The position numbers and the translations under genes were made by a program. A DNA stretch of 64,000 bases from Magicicada septendecula (Eukaryota; Arthropoda; Insecta; Hemiptera; Cicadidae): the NCBI GenBank assembly GCA_034769895.1, contig CM068368.1:337861076-337925075 (forward strand). The letters are read 5' to 3'. This document shows, one piece after another, positions 45,385 through 55,167 of this stretch. The notes beneath the pieces are model-generated. The model had not been told where the DNA came from. It was given only the letters and a program-made list of their open reading frames with translations, and did not search any database. The first letter of the stretch is position 1; every line of letters starts with the position of its first letter.

Positions 45385-46185
45385 TTAATATTGTTTTTCT
45401 TTATATTTTTTATTTAATTTGTTTATAAATTTGCTGTCATATCCATTTTCTATTGCTATTTCTTTTATGATGTTCAGTTCCTGATGTAATTTCTCTTCGT
45501 TATTTATGTATTTGTATGCTCTATTAATCATATTGTTATATGTATTAACCTTGTGTATCCAAGGATGTGATGAATCTTTGTGTATTGTTGTATTATTATT
45601 TGTTTCCTTTCTGTATACATTAGTAGTTATTTCGTTATCTTTTCCAATTTGAATATCAATGTCCAAAAAATTTATTCTTCTATTTACTTCTTCTTCAAAT
45701 GTGAATTTCACATTATCATTGTATGTATTTAATTTATGTAGTATTATTAAATGTTCATTTTTTATGCTAGGATTATATATGACCAATATATCATCTACAT
45801 ATCTGTTCCATAATAACACTTTATGCACATTTATGATACCTAAAATAATTTTGTTTTCCAAATCCTGTATATAAATTTCTGACATAATTGATGAAATAGG
45901 TGAACCCATTGCCAATCCCTGGGTTTGTATATAATATTTGTTATTGAAAGTAAAATAATTCTGGTTACATATGTTTCTTATTATAATAATCAAGTTATTT
46001 ATGAAACTGTTGTTTTCATTATTGTTTTTTAATTTTTTCTTTATGATTTTCAGTGTTTCATTTATTGGTATGTTATACATATTTGATATATCAAATGATA
46101 TTAATTTTGTCTCTTCTGTAATGTGTATTTTCTTTAGGTTTTCTATAACTGTATATCCATTCTTTACATTGTACCTATTTTCCAA
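45385..46185 (-). pseudogene. PLE reverse transcriptase, element 3 (5' truncated)
   Basis: Open minus frame of 266 codons. ETKLISFDISNMYNIPINE holds the first catalytic Asp region, QGLAMGSPISSIMSEIYIQD is motif 4, and LLWNRYVDDILVIY is the active-site YVDD. RRINFLDIDIQIGKDNEITT and YRKETNNNTTIHKDSSHPW follow and are typical of Penelope elements. The N-terminal fingers are missing. The frame ends at 45385 with a stop, before the endonuclease. It copied the element's RNA at nicked target DNA in the nucleus when active. Confidence 0.85.
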
Positions 46186-46280
46186 TATTATCTTCTCTCT
46201 GAGTATTTTATCTATTGTTTTTGCTATTATATATGCCGGTGCAGTCTTGAAATTTATTAATGGTATAACAAATTTTATTT

Positions 46281-46420
46281 GTCATAAAAAATATGACAAA
46301 TTGATGAATCAACAGACAATATTTGAAAATGATCAATTATTTCAATACATATCTGGCTTGGTTTCACCCAATAATGATGGCAGTGGAAAGTTCAAAATGA
46401 AGTACAGTGAGAGGTAGTAG
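46281..46420 (+). pseudogene. Mirror copy of the PLE 3 endonuclease C-terminus
   Basis: It encodes HKKYDKLMNQQTIFENDQLF and continues to GSGKFKMKYSER, then a stop at 46417. It matches the end of the minus-strand frame 44789-45271 almost exactly and forms the start of the inverted terminal repeat. Confidence 0.8.
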
Positions 46421-46485
46421 ACACAGTTAACAACAGTTATACTTTTAAAGAAAAACATCATAACAGGAACATTACAGTGTATGAA

Positions 46486-46521
46486 CTGATGATGAAATTT
46501 TAATATTTCGAAAAGGCCTTA
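46486..46521 (+). ncRNA. Hammerhead-like ribozyme motif, PLE 3 mirror copy
   Basis: CTGATGA, stem II GAAATT...ATTTC, GAAA, palindrome AAGGCCTT, A. It is the mirror image of 44689-44723. Confidence 0.6.
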
Positions 46522-46580
46522 TTCATTATTTTGAAAAATGGAATTTTACTGATTTTGGTGGTACAGTATGTATATAATAA

Positions 46581-47920
46581 TATTATAACAAGTCAGTGGC
46601 ATAATGTTTGGCAAAATAATGATACGTTTGTTTTGCAGTATATAAGTTTATTGTATTTTATAAAGTATTGTAACAAATTTAATCCAGTCTATAAATAATA
46701 CTACTTCTATTATTTCTTTAAGCTTTGTATTTACAATTTGAAAGTGGATTTTTATTTCAAACATTACTACAGTTTCTTATAAAGTTTCCTAACTAGATGT
46801 ATCAATATAGTAATTAGACAATAAAATATATAACAGTAAAGTGGTTTTGCTATGTATTACTTAAAGATAAATTGGATTATAAACACCTGTCTTATGGGAG
46901 GGGGGCCTCAGAAAGAAATCTGCCCTGGGCCCTCCAGTGGCATCGGTGATAACATATCAACGATAACAATAACACGTCAGTTTTATGTGGTTCATTTCAC
47001 AAGGTGAAAACAGTTCAACATCGATTCATGTGGTAAACAGTGTACTGGCATAGCAGCATTTGCTTGTATAACTTTTTTTCTAAATTAGATCCAACTACTT
47101 GGAGTATAAGTGACATAGATTATGCTTCCATTAATTTTGAGCTGGGCTGTAATGGTTCACAAGCTTCAAGGTACAGCTTTGAATTAAGCTGTGATAGACT
47201 TGAGAAAAAGACATTTTGCAAAAGGACAAGTTTGTGTTGCACTATGTGGTTTGGACCCTAGTAAATGGCTGAAGAAACCACATGAAGAAAAAGCATTCAA
47301 AGAAATGTAAAGATTACAAGAACTATAATCCATGAGTATATATGTGTGAAATACAGTGTTCAAATAGTATTGGCCTTGTACTGGCTCAGTATCACTTGGA
47401 AATGCTATGAGACACACCTGCGGAATCATGCACTTTAAAAAATAAAAGATTAGGTACCTCAAAAGCCCATTTTATGTAGGATAGAAAAAATTAATATTCA
47501 AACAAGTATTGTTGAATTTTCAAACCAGGGGTGTAAATATAATACAGTATTCTGCTGGTACTGGCTTAGTACTACTAGCCTGATACCAATTTTAAATACT
47601 ATAGGACCACTGCAGGAACAACATGCTTTTTTCAAATAAAAAAAGATTTATTAAAATTGGTCCAGCCATTCTCGGATAATTGGCGAACATACATTAAAAA
47701 AAAAGACGAATATAGAACATTCTCCATTTTGAAGTATGTTAAAAATGGTTTTAATGATTCCTAATCTTGTTTATTACTAAGTTGTTCAGTTTTTCCTTCC
47801 AAAATACAAGAATGACAATTGCAGTTCTTGTGTCAATTAACCTATGGAATTGTTTGTTTATTTGTTAGAGTTTATGTTGGGAACTTGTATGTTGACAGAA
47901 TGTAGTGAAAAGATTAGTGG
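46581..47920. other. Intronic DNA with diverged tandem repeats, no gene
   Basis: GGGAGGGGGGCCTCAGAAAG at 46897 and CCAGTGGCATCGGTG near 46936 look like a transposon end. Around 47345-47460 and 47530-47650 two similar blocks follow each other (both with ACTGGCTCAGTA or ACTGGCTTAGTA, then a CATGC...AAATAAAAGATT-like end), a diverged tandem pair of about 185 bp. No gene is recognised. Confidence 0.35.
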
Positions 47921-47924
47921 ATTG

Positions 47925-48480
47925 TCACCGGACAAAAGGCTTGCCGCATGACAACTGGCGCCAATCGTACACACTATCGTTTTTGGTGGCCCTAAAAAGG
48001 ACCTTGTGGCGAGAAAGCTGATATTGGTCGTGCCGCGCTGAGATGTTCGGCGGCTGCGCCCGCTGATCGTGGCGTACTGCAGTCCTCCTCTTCTTTCGGC
48101 ACCGGTTGTAGAGTCGGCTGCCGGCCCAGCGAAATCCATCGCTGGCGCGGAACGGGAGTGCGAAGACGCAAGAACGGCGGCGGTTCTATTCTTCGGCTGT
48201 TCCTTCCGGCTGACTCCGCCCCGATGTCGTCCGAGAGAGGAGAGGAGATGAAGTGCGTTCGATGGCGTGGCGATGAAGAGTGCCTACAATTTTCTGCCGG
48301 CCCGGGTTTTATTAACTAACCGGGATCGCTGATTGGCTAGCTCCGAACACGTAGTTGGTCACGTCTCGGCGGCTGCTGATGCCGGATTGGCTCGCTGTGT
48401 CCACCGCTGGTACCGGAGAGCAGATGTTCGCATACCGCTGCTGTCACAGGATATAAAGGCAGACCAGGCATTTACAAAAG
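47925..48480. promoter_or_regulatory. GC-rich island with CCAAT and TATA-like boxes
   Basis: In otherwise AT-rich DNA this 550-bp block is GC-rich and full of CG dinucleotides. It has inverted CCAAT boxes (GATTGG at 48331-48336 and ATTGG at 48386-48390), a TATA-like ATATAAAGG at 48451, and no stable coding frame. It ends 170 bp before the kinase exon at 48652. It could be an internal promoter of the kinase gene producing a shorter transcript, or the LTR of an unrecognised retroelement. I cannot tell which from sequence alone. Confidence 0.4.
47988..48003 (-). other. Histone-mRNA-like 3' stem-loop
   Basis: The minus strand reads CACAA, then a 6-bp stem GGTCCT / AGGGCC with a TTTT loop, then ACCA. 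Stem length, loop size and flanks match the histone mRNA 3' end signal, with one G-U pair. No histone-coding sequence is found next to it, so it may be a coincidence or a remnant. Confidence 0.35.
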
Positions 48481-48651
48481 AACAGGAGATATGGGTTATC
48501 AACTCATTAAATTGAGGAAGGAAATATTTTACATTAATTAACATTTATGATTTTGTAAATAATTCTTACAAAAAAATCAAGTAGTGATGTTTATAAGATT
48601 ACAGTTTTAATTTTAATTTATTTTGAATGAGGTGTGCATTTTTTGTTCCAG

Positions 48652-48765
48652 AAATATCACACAGAGATTAAAGACTTAGAACATTTGGGTGAACTGGGAA
48701 ATGGAACTTGTGGACATGTTGTAAAAATGCTTCATAAACCTAGTCAAACAGTGATTGCTGTGAAG
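48652..48765 (+). CDS. hep: MAP kinase kinase 7 (hemipterous), exon with the glycine-rich loop
   Basis: The exon lies between TTTTTTGTTCCAG and the donor GTATGT and holds exactly 38 codons in phase 0. It begins KYHTEIKDLEHLGELGNGTC and ends TVIAVK. GNGTCGHV is the ATP-binding glycine-rich loop and the last Lys is the invariant ATP-anchoring Lys. The block has the same length as in MKK7, and the order (RYxAEI, DLExLGxxG, GTCG, KM, IAVK) is the MKK7 one. It directly continues the exon at 16875-17026. No stop or frameshift is seen, so the gene looks functional. The rest of the kinase domain is not in the window. Confidence 0.9.
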
Positions 48766-49116
48766 GTATGTATTCACATTAATGGTTATAGATTGTAGTG
48801 TTGTAACTTCAGGAAGATGGAATCTATGGTATGTGTAGAATAAAGGAAAACTTACTTAAGGAAAAACTGAATGTTTTAATTCCCTGGTGTAATTGACCCA
48901 CTAGTATAACACTTTCTTGTCCTTGTCAGACGTGTGTCCATATTGTGTAATAATTTCTTTTTTACCTCTTGTGATAAATAACCTCAGTAATAAGAAATAA
49001 GATTAAATTGAAGTATCACAAATGGCCAAAATTCTGGTATTTATAAACACGTGTAAACATAATGAAAGTATATTTTAGTAGGAATAAACCTGTTTTAGTA
49101 CCAAGCCACGTGTCCG
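48766..49116 (+). other. Following hep intron, unremarkable part
   Basis: AT-rich, no feature seen. No further kinase exon was recognised up to 64000. Confidence 0.5.
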
Positions 49117-49152
49117 TTAACTATATGAAAAATATATTGTACTAACCGTTTA

Positions 49153-49557
49153 AGATTAATCTTAAATAATCTTCGCACCCACGAATCCACTTGCCTTGAG
49201 AATAAAACGGGCGTTTATAAATTGTCATGCAATGACTGTGATGCTTTCTATGTGGGCCAGACGGGCCGTGGTTTCCTCAAAAGATTTAATGAACACAAAC
49301 CACCCACTATCTGTCGCAACTATGATACCATCAAATCAAAATTCGCCAAACATCTTATTAATGAAAATCATAATTACACCGATTTCGGAACCAATTTAAA
49401 ACCCCTCCACTTTTGTAGTAGAGGACGTTATATGAATGCACTCGAGGAATTTGAGGTGTACAAAGCGTTCAGAGACACTAGTACCAAGCCACACATCTTG
49501 AACGACCAGTTATTATTCAAATCTAATATATTGTACGACACCGCGTTGAGATACTAA
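49153..49557 (+). pseudogene. PLE GIY-YIG endonuclease, element 4 (5' truncated)
   Basis: The frame is open from 49153 to the stop at 49557: NKTGVYKLSCNDCDAFYVGQ, then TGRGFLKRFNEHKPP, AKHLINENHNYTDFGTNLKP and LEEFEVYKAFRDTS. It resembles the cluster 1 endonuclease in order and C-terminal ending (HILNDQLLFKSN), so both belong to one PLE lineage. All expected residues of the nuclease are present. The upstream reverse transcriptase is lost. Confidence 0.8.
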
Positions 49558-49725
49558 GATAACAAGAATCATTTGCGGTTAATGCGCGATGGGTCGCTGC
49601 GCAGTGTACACTGTTTGCCCGATTCATGTTACAAAAAGTATATAGTTTAAATGTTAAATTGTGCTATTTATGGTTTTAACGTTTGACAAGTGTATCAGTG
49701 AATGATATGTGCTAAATATTTTATG

Positions 49726-49759
49726 CTTTGAAAATGAGACAAGTGTCTCGAAACATGTC
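49726..49759 (+). ncRNA. Degenerate hammerhead-like motif, PLE 4
   Basis: CTTTGAAAAT replaces the CTGANGA core; stem II GAGAC...GTCTC is perfect over 5 bp, followed by GAAA, palindromic ACATGT and C. The core changes would weaken or abolish cleavage. Confidence 0.4.
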
Positions 49760-49826
49760 GCAATAAGAAAGGACATCATACGAGAAGTCACAGACGGTTA
49801 GTACAATATATTTTTCATATAGTTAA

Positions 49827-50518
49827 TAATGAAAGTAGTTGAAAGATGTAGAAAGTTATGTTATAACCTAATGGTTTTCAGTTCTGAAAGATTTTAAATT
49901 AAACAAGGTTTTTAACAAAAAAATTGTCAACAAGTTTTGGTAGGCAACTATTAAAATATCAACGTTATACCAATATTAATCCCACAAAGGGGATCTTTAC
50001 GTGGAGATCTTCAAACATGGTTCCGTCACTATCGAAGGTGAGAAAGCCTCCTGTTAAATAGGGTTTGGCATGCTGTGCTCCCAAGCCAATCAGGTAGCAC
50101 TTGGTGCTGATTGGTTAATGCTTGCTTTCCAGCTTAGATCGTGCTAGTTTGGAAAGTTTATTTAAGTGGGTCTTCTCAGGGGGGTGAATTGGTGGACACT
50201 GAGCCAGTTGTTTCTGACACTGAAGATGGCCACCGATGGTGGGGTTGAAACGTCTGCCTTGAACACAAGCAATATTGGCCTAACAGGCCGGCAAATGATA
50301 ATTCCAAGAATATACCAGAATATATTTCAATAAATTTTAGATATTTTATTCAGAAAGATAAAGTCTAGGTTTTGTTAAGGCTGTGATGTGATCAGCAGAG
50401 CTTAAAATTATGGAAGATGGAAATACTACGTTCCTCACACTAGTTTTTTATTTATGATAAAAAATGTGCTGTAAATAAAAAAGTAAAATTAGTAACCACG
50501 TCCTTAGATTTAGAAGTA
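49827..50518 (+). other. Spacer holding a PLE-like 3' end
   Basis: From about 49980 to 50340 the sequence is GC-richer and ends in a hammerhead-like motif at 50220-50254 and an AATATACCAGAATAT-type tail. It has no coding frame. I infer a noncoding PLE 3' end or pseudo-LTR; borders are not visible. Confidence 0.4.
50220..50254 (+). ncRNA. Hammerhead-like motif, orphan
   Basis: CTGAAGA, a long stem II with CCACC GAT GGTGG, GAAA and ACGTC. Stem II has extra bases on its 3' side, so the fit is partial. Confidence 0.4.
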
Positions 50519-51662
50519 TGGGGCTATTCCAAAAATAAAAGGTCGCAAAAAGGAATAAATATATAGTGTAATATTATTTTACATACACATGTATACTTCT
50601 TTTCCACTTGTCACTACCCACATTCTGGCACATATCATATTGTCACACAATTTTTTGCTTGTGCATCAACCTTCACTGAAAAATGTTGCCACCAGCTAGT
50701 AGTTGATGCTGTCAGTGAGGTGCTCATTAGTTTCAAAGTGTTGGGTTGCTTGCCAGACTTTCATCTTGATGACAAGATGGCATCTCTGCCTGAACTTGGG
50801 ACTGCTGATCTACCTACTATCCTGCTTTGGCTGAGAAGGGCATATAGACAATTGTGTGTAGTACTGAGTCCTATCTGTGCCCAAAAAATGAGCCTGAGTA
50901 TAGAGGACCTATCCTCTGCAATTTTCAGGCGTATGGCAACAAGTCCCCAGATTGACTGACATATGAATTGACTTTGATATGATCTATCGATCAGATTGTT
51001 GATTGGGATAGCCATGGTCCTGTGTGTGGGGCTGCCTTTCAGTCAGCCACGATTCTCATTTGTCCAAAACTGCTGGGTAGGTAGAGGTACAATCCTGAAC
51101 ATATCTAGTAGGTGACAGAACGTTCCATTTTCATATGGGCACCAATACACATGAGCACTGGCATATTCAGTGAACACATTTGATTCACTGAAGTAGTCAG
51201 TGGCACCTTATTGCTGACATGGCTAAATGTGCTTGATGTCATGGTGGTCTAACTCACAACCTTTTTGGGCCATTGGCGCATTTGAGACATGGCTTTAGTC
51301 AGACTCCTGCTTCCTGATCTAAGGATCCTGAATTTTCTCTTGCCCCTCCTTTTCATGCACATTTGTATGGCCCTCTGCAAATTTCCTATACTAGTCTCTC
51401 ACAGAACCATCACTCATAACTCTGTCACCATAAACACATCATAACCAATAGGATTTTGGCAGTGCTGTGTCCTTCTGTTTGCAGAAAGTGAATAAGACTT
51501 CACTGATGGTGAGAGAGACAAAGTCAGGATCCATGTTTCATCTTCATTACTGAACAGATGGCATTAACAGTATAAAGGATTACTGTGCATGCACCAAATT
51601 GCTATGGATATGGCAACCAATGTGTGTAAGCCAGTCAGGAGTTAATTTTCCTCGTAGCCCTT
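50519..51662 (-). mobile_element. Decayed mariner transposon B
   Basis: The left end GGGGCTATTCCAAAAATAAA and the right end, read on the other strand, GGGCTACGAGGAAAATTAAC are imperfect inverted repeats next to TA. On the minus strand, with stops and frame changes, EVLFTFCKQKDTALPKS, SYEWFCERLV-like and FAEGRTNVHEKGG-like pieces appear near 51350-51530, and KKFVRQYDMCQNVGSDKW near 50610-50670. These are the N-terminal helix-turn-helix and the C-terminal end of mariner transposases of the type fused in SETMAR. The DDD core between is too decayed to read. It belongs to a different family from mariner A. Confidence 0.7.
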
Positions 51663-53855
51663 ATATAGCCCTCGTACTTATATTATGTTATTACTTATGT
51701 AGTCCTTAAATTCCAGTACTTCTGTTGATTGTGTCAGATACTTAGTGTAAAAATCAGTAGATTGATTTTGTAAGATTACTAAACCAGTATAAGTTACTGA
51801 TGAGTATACCTCAACAGTGGTATTGAACTTCAAATAGATAACATGGACAAAATTTACAACTTACAACAGCAAGTACAAGAGCAACTTTTCAAAATAGTAG
51901 TGATATAAATATTTTTTAAGGAGTGTATAGAACATCCAGCTTTCACTTGTGCATAGGTCAAAATCTGTTAAAGCCAGAGCTATTTTGTTTTTGTCTTAAA
52001 AAGTTGTAAGTAATGTACCGTATATGTGTGAGAAAAAGACTATAGTAGATTCTTAAGTACTGTTTTATTGAATCCATCTAAAATGACTATTGAAAAATAT
52101 TTCACTTTATTCAAATATCTAGTTTTTGTACAACAATTTTTTCATACATGAAAGTCAAGTGGTATAATTTGTTCTGAACAGTTGTGAGAGACCACATGAA
52201 ATAAACAAAAAATGTCTGTTAGCACATCACATCTCTATCAATAGTGTTCTGTTATATTAATTGAGTAAATTTTAAAGTATACAATAACATTTGACTGTAG
52301 GGTTATCCATTAATAAGAAGCCAACAAAAATTTTCTACCAACATTATCATTACACCAACATTGTCCATTAACTTTACATAAACAGAAAAAAAACAATTAT
52401 TGATTATTTTTTAGATGAAGAAAATTATATAAAAATAACTCATTTCTAATCACATAACATGTCTAATGGGAGACTACAGATATAAATGCATAGTCTAGTG
52501 CCCTGAAGTCACAGGGAAATATTTTGCCCATACCACGAAAGGTGCTAGCAACTGAACTAGTTTATCACTTGTTAAAAAAATTATATATAGTTTTATAAAA
52601 AGTATTTATAATTTTGTTGTATCTAATTAGTGCCATCATAAACCTTGTGTGTGCATCTTTTTATCATGATTTTGAGGTATAACCATTATCATTGATAAGA
52701 TTTGGAAAGTACTTGTTGTGTGAAAGCGAAGGCCCATTTAATGTTTTTGAATGAGTATTATTGTTTTTTTAATGGGTATTTCAGTTACCACCTATACAAC
52801 TTGTTAAAACATGGTTATCAAGTGCCAATGTAGTCTGGTTACTTTGATTGTGAACATGAATCAAACTATATGGGCTTGTTCACAACCTATGATGATTACA
52901 TACTGTTTCTCAGCTATTTATGATGGAACTAGGATAATTCTGTTATTTCTTTAATCTTTATTTGTTATGTGCAGTAATGTTCTTACTACGTTTATTGACT
53001 TCTATTAAATTTTCCAAATTTGTAAGTGAAACAAGTGATTAGGTTTTTGTGAAATATAAATTTAATTCTGTAGCTGTTTTTCAAATGATAAAAATGGTTA
53101 CATAATGTCTGCAAACCGAATTTAGGAAAAAGATCAAATTTTTCATCAAAATTAGAGATGCGATTACTAAGAAATTGACAAGATAAATTTCTCAATCATC
53201 AGTGATGTTTGTAGCCGTAATCAGATAGTTTATAGATTATAAACAACACCAAATGTTGTGAGCTGTGTGTGCACAGAATAAACCAGTTGTTTATGTACAC
53301 AGAATAAAATAATGTGACAACAAAAGTCATAACAGAGTTAATTTCAGATTATTGGTGTATAATTAAGCACTGAGTGATGTCACATTCCATAAACATCATT
53401 GATCACATTTAAATTAAAATCACTGATTAGTTCTGCCAAACTATTGTCTTATCAGACAAACCTTCATCATCTGTTGAATTCTCATCATTGTCGCATGTGA
53501 AAATATAATAAATGATTCAGTTATATTATCACCGACGTCTTTCAGCTTACACACACACACACACACACACACACGCACGCACGCACGCACGCACACAATT
53601 TTATTTGTTTGCACTTTCTTTTCCAGCTTTCTGCTGTGATATAAGAAATTTTTCTTTGTACATCATTAACATTAAATGTCATCTTGTTTTGTGTGACCAA
53701 GTGCATAACATTTGGCCACACAGATTCTGTGGGATTTAAGTTTAGGGTGTAAGGGGTAAATCTTTATACTGTACATCCTTTTCTTCTAAAATTTCCTGAG
53801 TGACAAAATGTTTTTGTTATCATTTTCAAATTATACAGTTCTGTTTTTAACATAT
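51663..53855. other. Intronic or flanking AT-rich DNA without gene
   Basis: No coding frame or transposon is recognised. A CA run that changes to GCAC units is at 53549-53597. Confidence 0.5.
53549..53597. repeat. CA / GCAC microsatellite
   Basis: A pure CA run is followed by CACG units. Confidence 0.9.
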
Positions 53856-54419
53856 TGTTACGACGGTCTACTCGATCGTCGTAGGTACAGTGGAAACAAA
53901 AATACAAGACACCAATTAAGTCACTAATCACACCTTTAATTTTTACTGTTAAACAGTTCGTAATTAACAACACAGTCTCTACAACAAATCAAATGAAAAT
54001 TGTTCACACGCAATAAAATGTCTACTAACATAAAACACAATTGTATTACAATTATACCGCCCGATTATAAAACACAACACTTTACTAATAACCACTTGAA
54101 CGCGCACAGTAATATCGCCCGAGAATAACTCTAGAACCGCTCTGTAAATATATCGCAGCTATACTGAAAACTAAGGCAGCTACTGCCATATATTTATAGT
54201 CCCGCTCACACACCAGAAGCTTCCAAACTGCGTCTTATCTCTGGTGGGAACTACGTAATTAACTGCGGCCTTGACACAGTCCGAGCGCCCGAGCGAAGCC
54301 CGGCACAGTCGAGAAGATTCTCGCAAAATGCCTCTACAACCACGTATGCGACACGCTTACATTCTGGATCTCTCTGGAACGTTCGATAAACACGTAGATT
54401 GTTCTGTGACGTCGTAACA
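53856..54419 (-). repeat. Ty3/gypsy 3' LTR
   Basis: 564 bp with perfect 10-bp inverted ends TGTTACGACG / CGTCGTAACA. On the minus strand it is preceded by the purine tract AAGGAGGAGGCAG. The sequence is GC-richer than the flanks. No second copy is in the window. Confidence 0.88.
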
Positions 54420-54432
54420 CTGCCTCCTCCTT
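54420..54432 (-). other. Polypurine tract of the gypsy element
   Basis: AAGGAGGAGGCAG on the minus strand lies directly before the 3' LTR. Confidence 0.65.
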
Positions 54433-54489
54433 AAGCCTGTTCGTCCCAAACTGGCAAACTGTCTCTAACGTTGTACTTAGCCAGGCGAT

Positions 54490-54810
54490 CTAGGTGGACG
54501 ACCTTGAACGTTCACTGTTCTTCCTGTTGAATCCGATAACATTGTTAATTCTTTTTTTCACAGTGTAGGGTCCTTCCCAGTTAGACTGAAGCTTAGGTGA
54601 GCGACCACGACGGCGCTTTGGATTGAACAACCAGACCTGATCTCCTTGGAAACCCACACTATTGCTGCATATGTCATACCGAGTTTTCATTTTATCACGG
54701 GCAATCTTCAGCCATCCTCTTACCAAGCGATTCATTTCTCGCAGTTGGTTTTCTAATTGCGAGGAATAGTTCTGCTGCTCTTGGGACTGAGTCTCAGGTG
54801 ATCCGAACAT
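54490..54810 (-). pseudogene. Gypsy integrase C-terminal part
   Basis: FGSPETQSQEQQNYSSQLEN opens the piece; DKMKTRYDICSNSVGFQGDQ, VWLFNPKRRRGRSPKLQSNW and EGPYTVKKRINNV follow, the GPY/F module of Ty3/gypsy integrase. It is the direct continuation of the frame that ends at 60118, separated by the insertion. Its last residues are frameshifted before the LTR. Confidence 0.82.
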
Positions 54811-55167
54811 TGTAACACCTAAGGGTGTTACATTAACATTTAATAACTAGGCACTTTGGCTTAGAGGAAGCAAAAAATTGGCTGGGGCCCATGGTGACAG
54901 AACTTGCAATTAAACAAACGCTTGATTAACAGTAACAACTGTTATTAAAATTTCCTGACATCACTTATACAGTTTAAATACCCAGACATTGTATAGCATA
55001 CTATTTAATTTCAAAATCAGCTCTTAATTTCTTTGTTTTACAATCTGCACTTATACATAAATATATAGAACAGGTGGTCCTCTTACTAATAATAATGACA
55101 ATTTTAAACAAGAATTCATCAGGCACATAACAGGCAGATGCCTTAGCAGTTAAAGATTATTCAAAAT

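Larger units (their letters stand above)
44630..46580 (-). mobile_element. Penelope-like element 3 with reverse transcriptase
   Basis: The main copy is on the minus strand (46280 to 44630) and has reverse transcriptase, GIY-YIG endonuclease and a hammerhead-like motif near its end. At 46281 it meets a mirror copy of its own 3' end on the + strand (46281-46580) that holds the last 45 codons of the endonuclease plus the noncoding tail. The outer ends read TTATTATATACATACTGTAC in opposite orientation, so the element is bounded by inverted repeats of about 300 bp. It is 5' truncated inside the reverse transcriptase. Confidence 0.87.
49117..49826 (+). mobile_element. Penelope-like element 4 fragment between 33-bp inverted repeats
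   Basis: TTAACTATATGAAAAATATA...ACCGT at 49117-49149 recurs as its exact reverse complement at 49794-49826. Between lie a GIY-YIG endonuclease end and a hammerhead-like motif. Short exact terminal inverted repeats are not the usual picture of a 5'-truncated PLE; they probably are a partial inverted copy of the element's own 3' end, as in clusters 1-3 but shorter. Confidence 0.75.

Noticed and set aside
47858..48139. Histone gene upstream of the stem-loop
   Set aside because: None of the minus frames resembles a histone; only the stem-loop fits.
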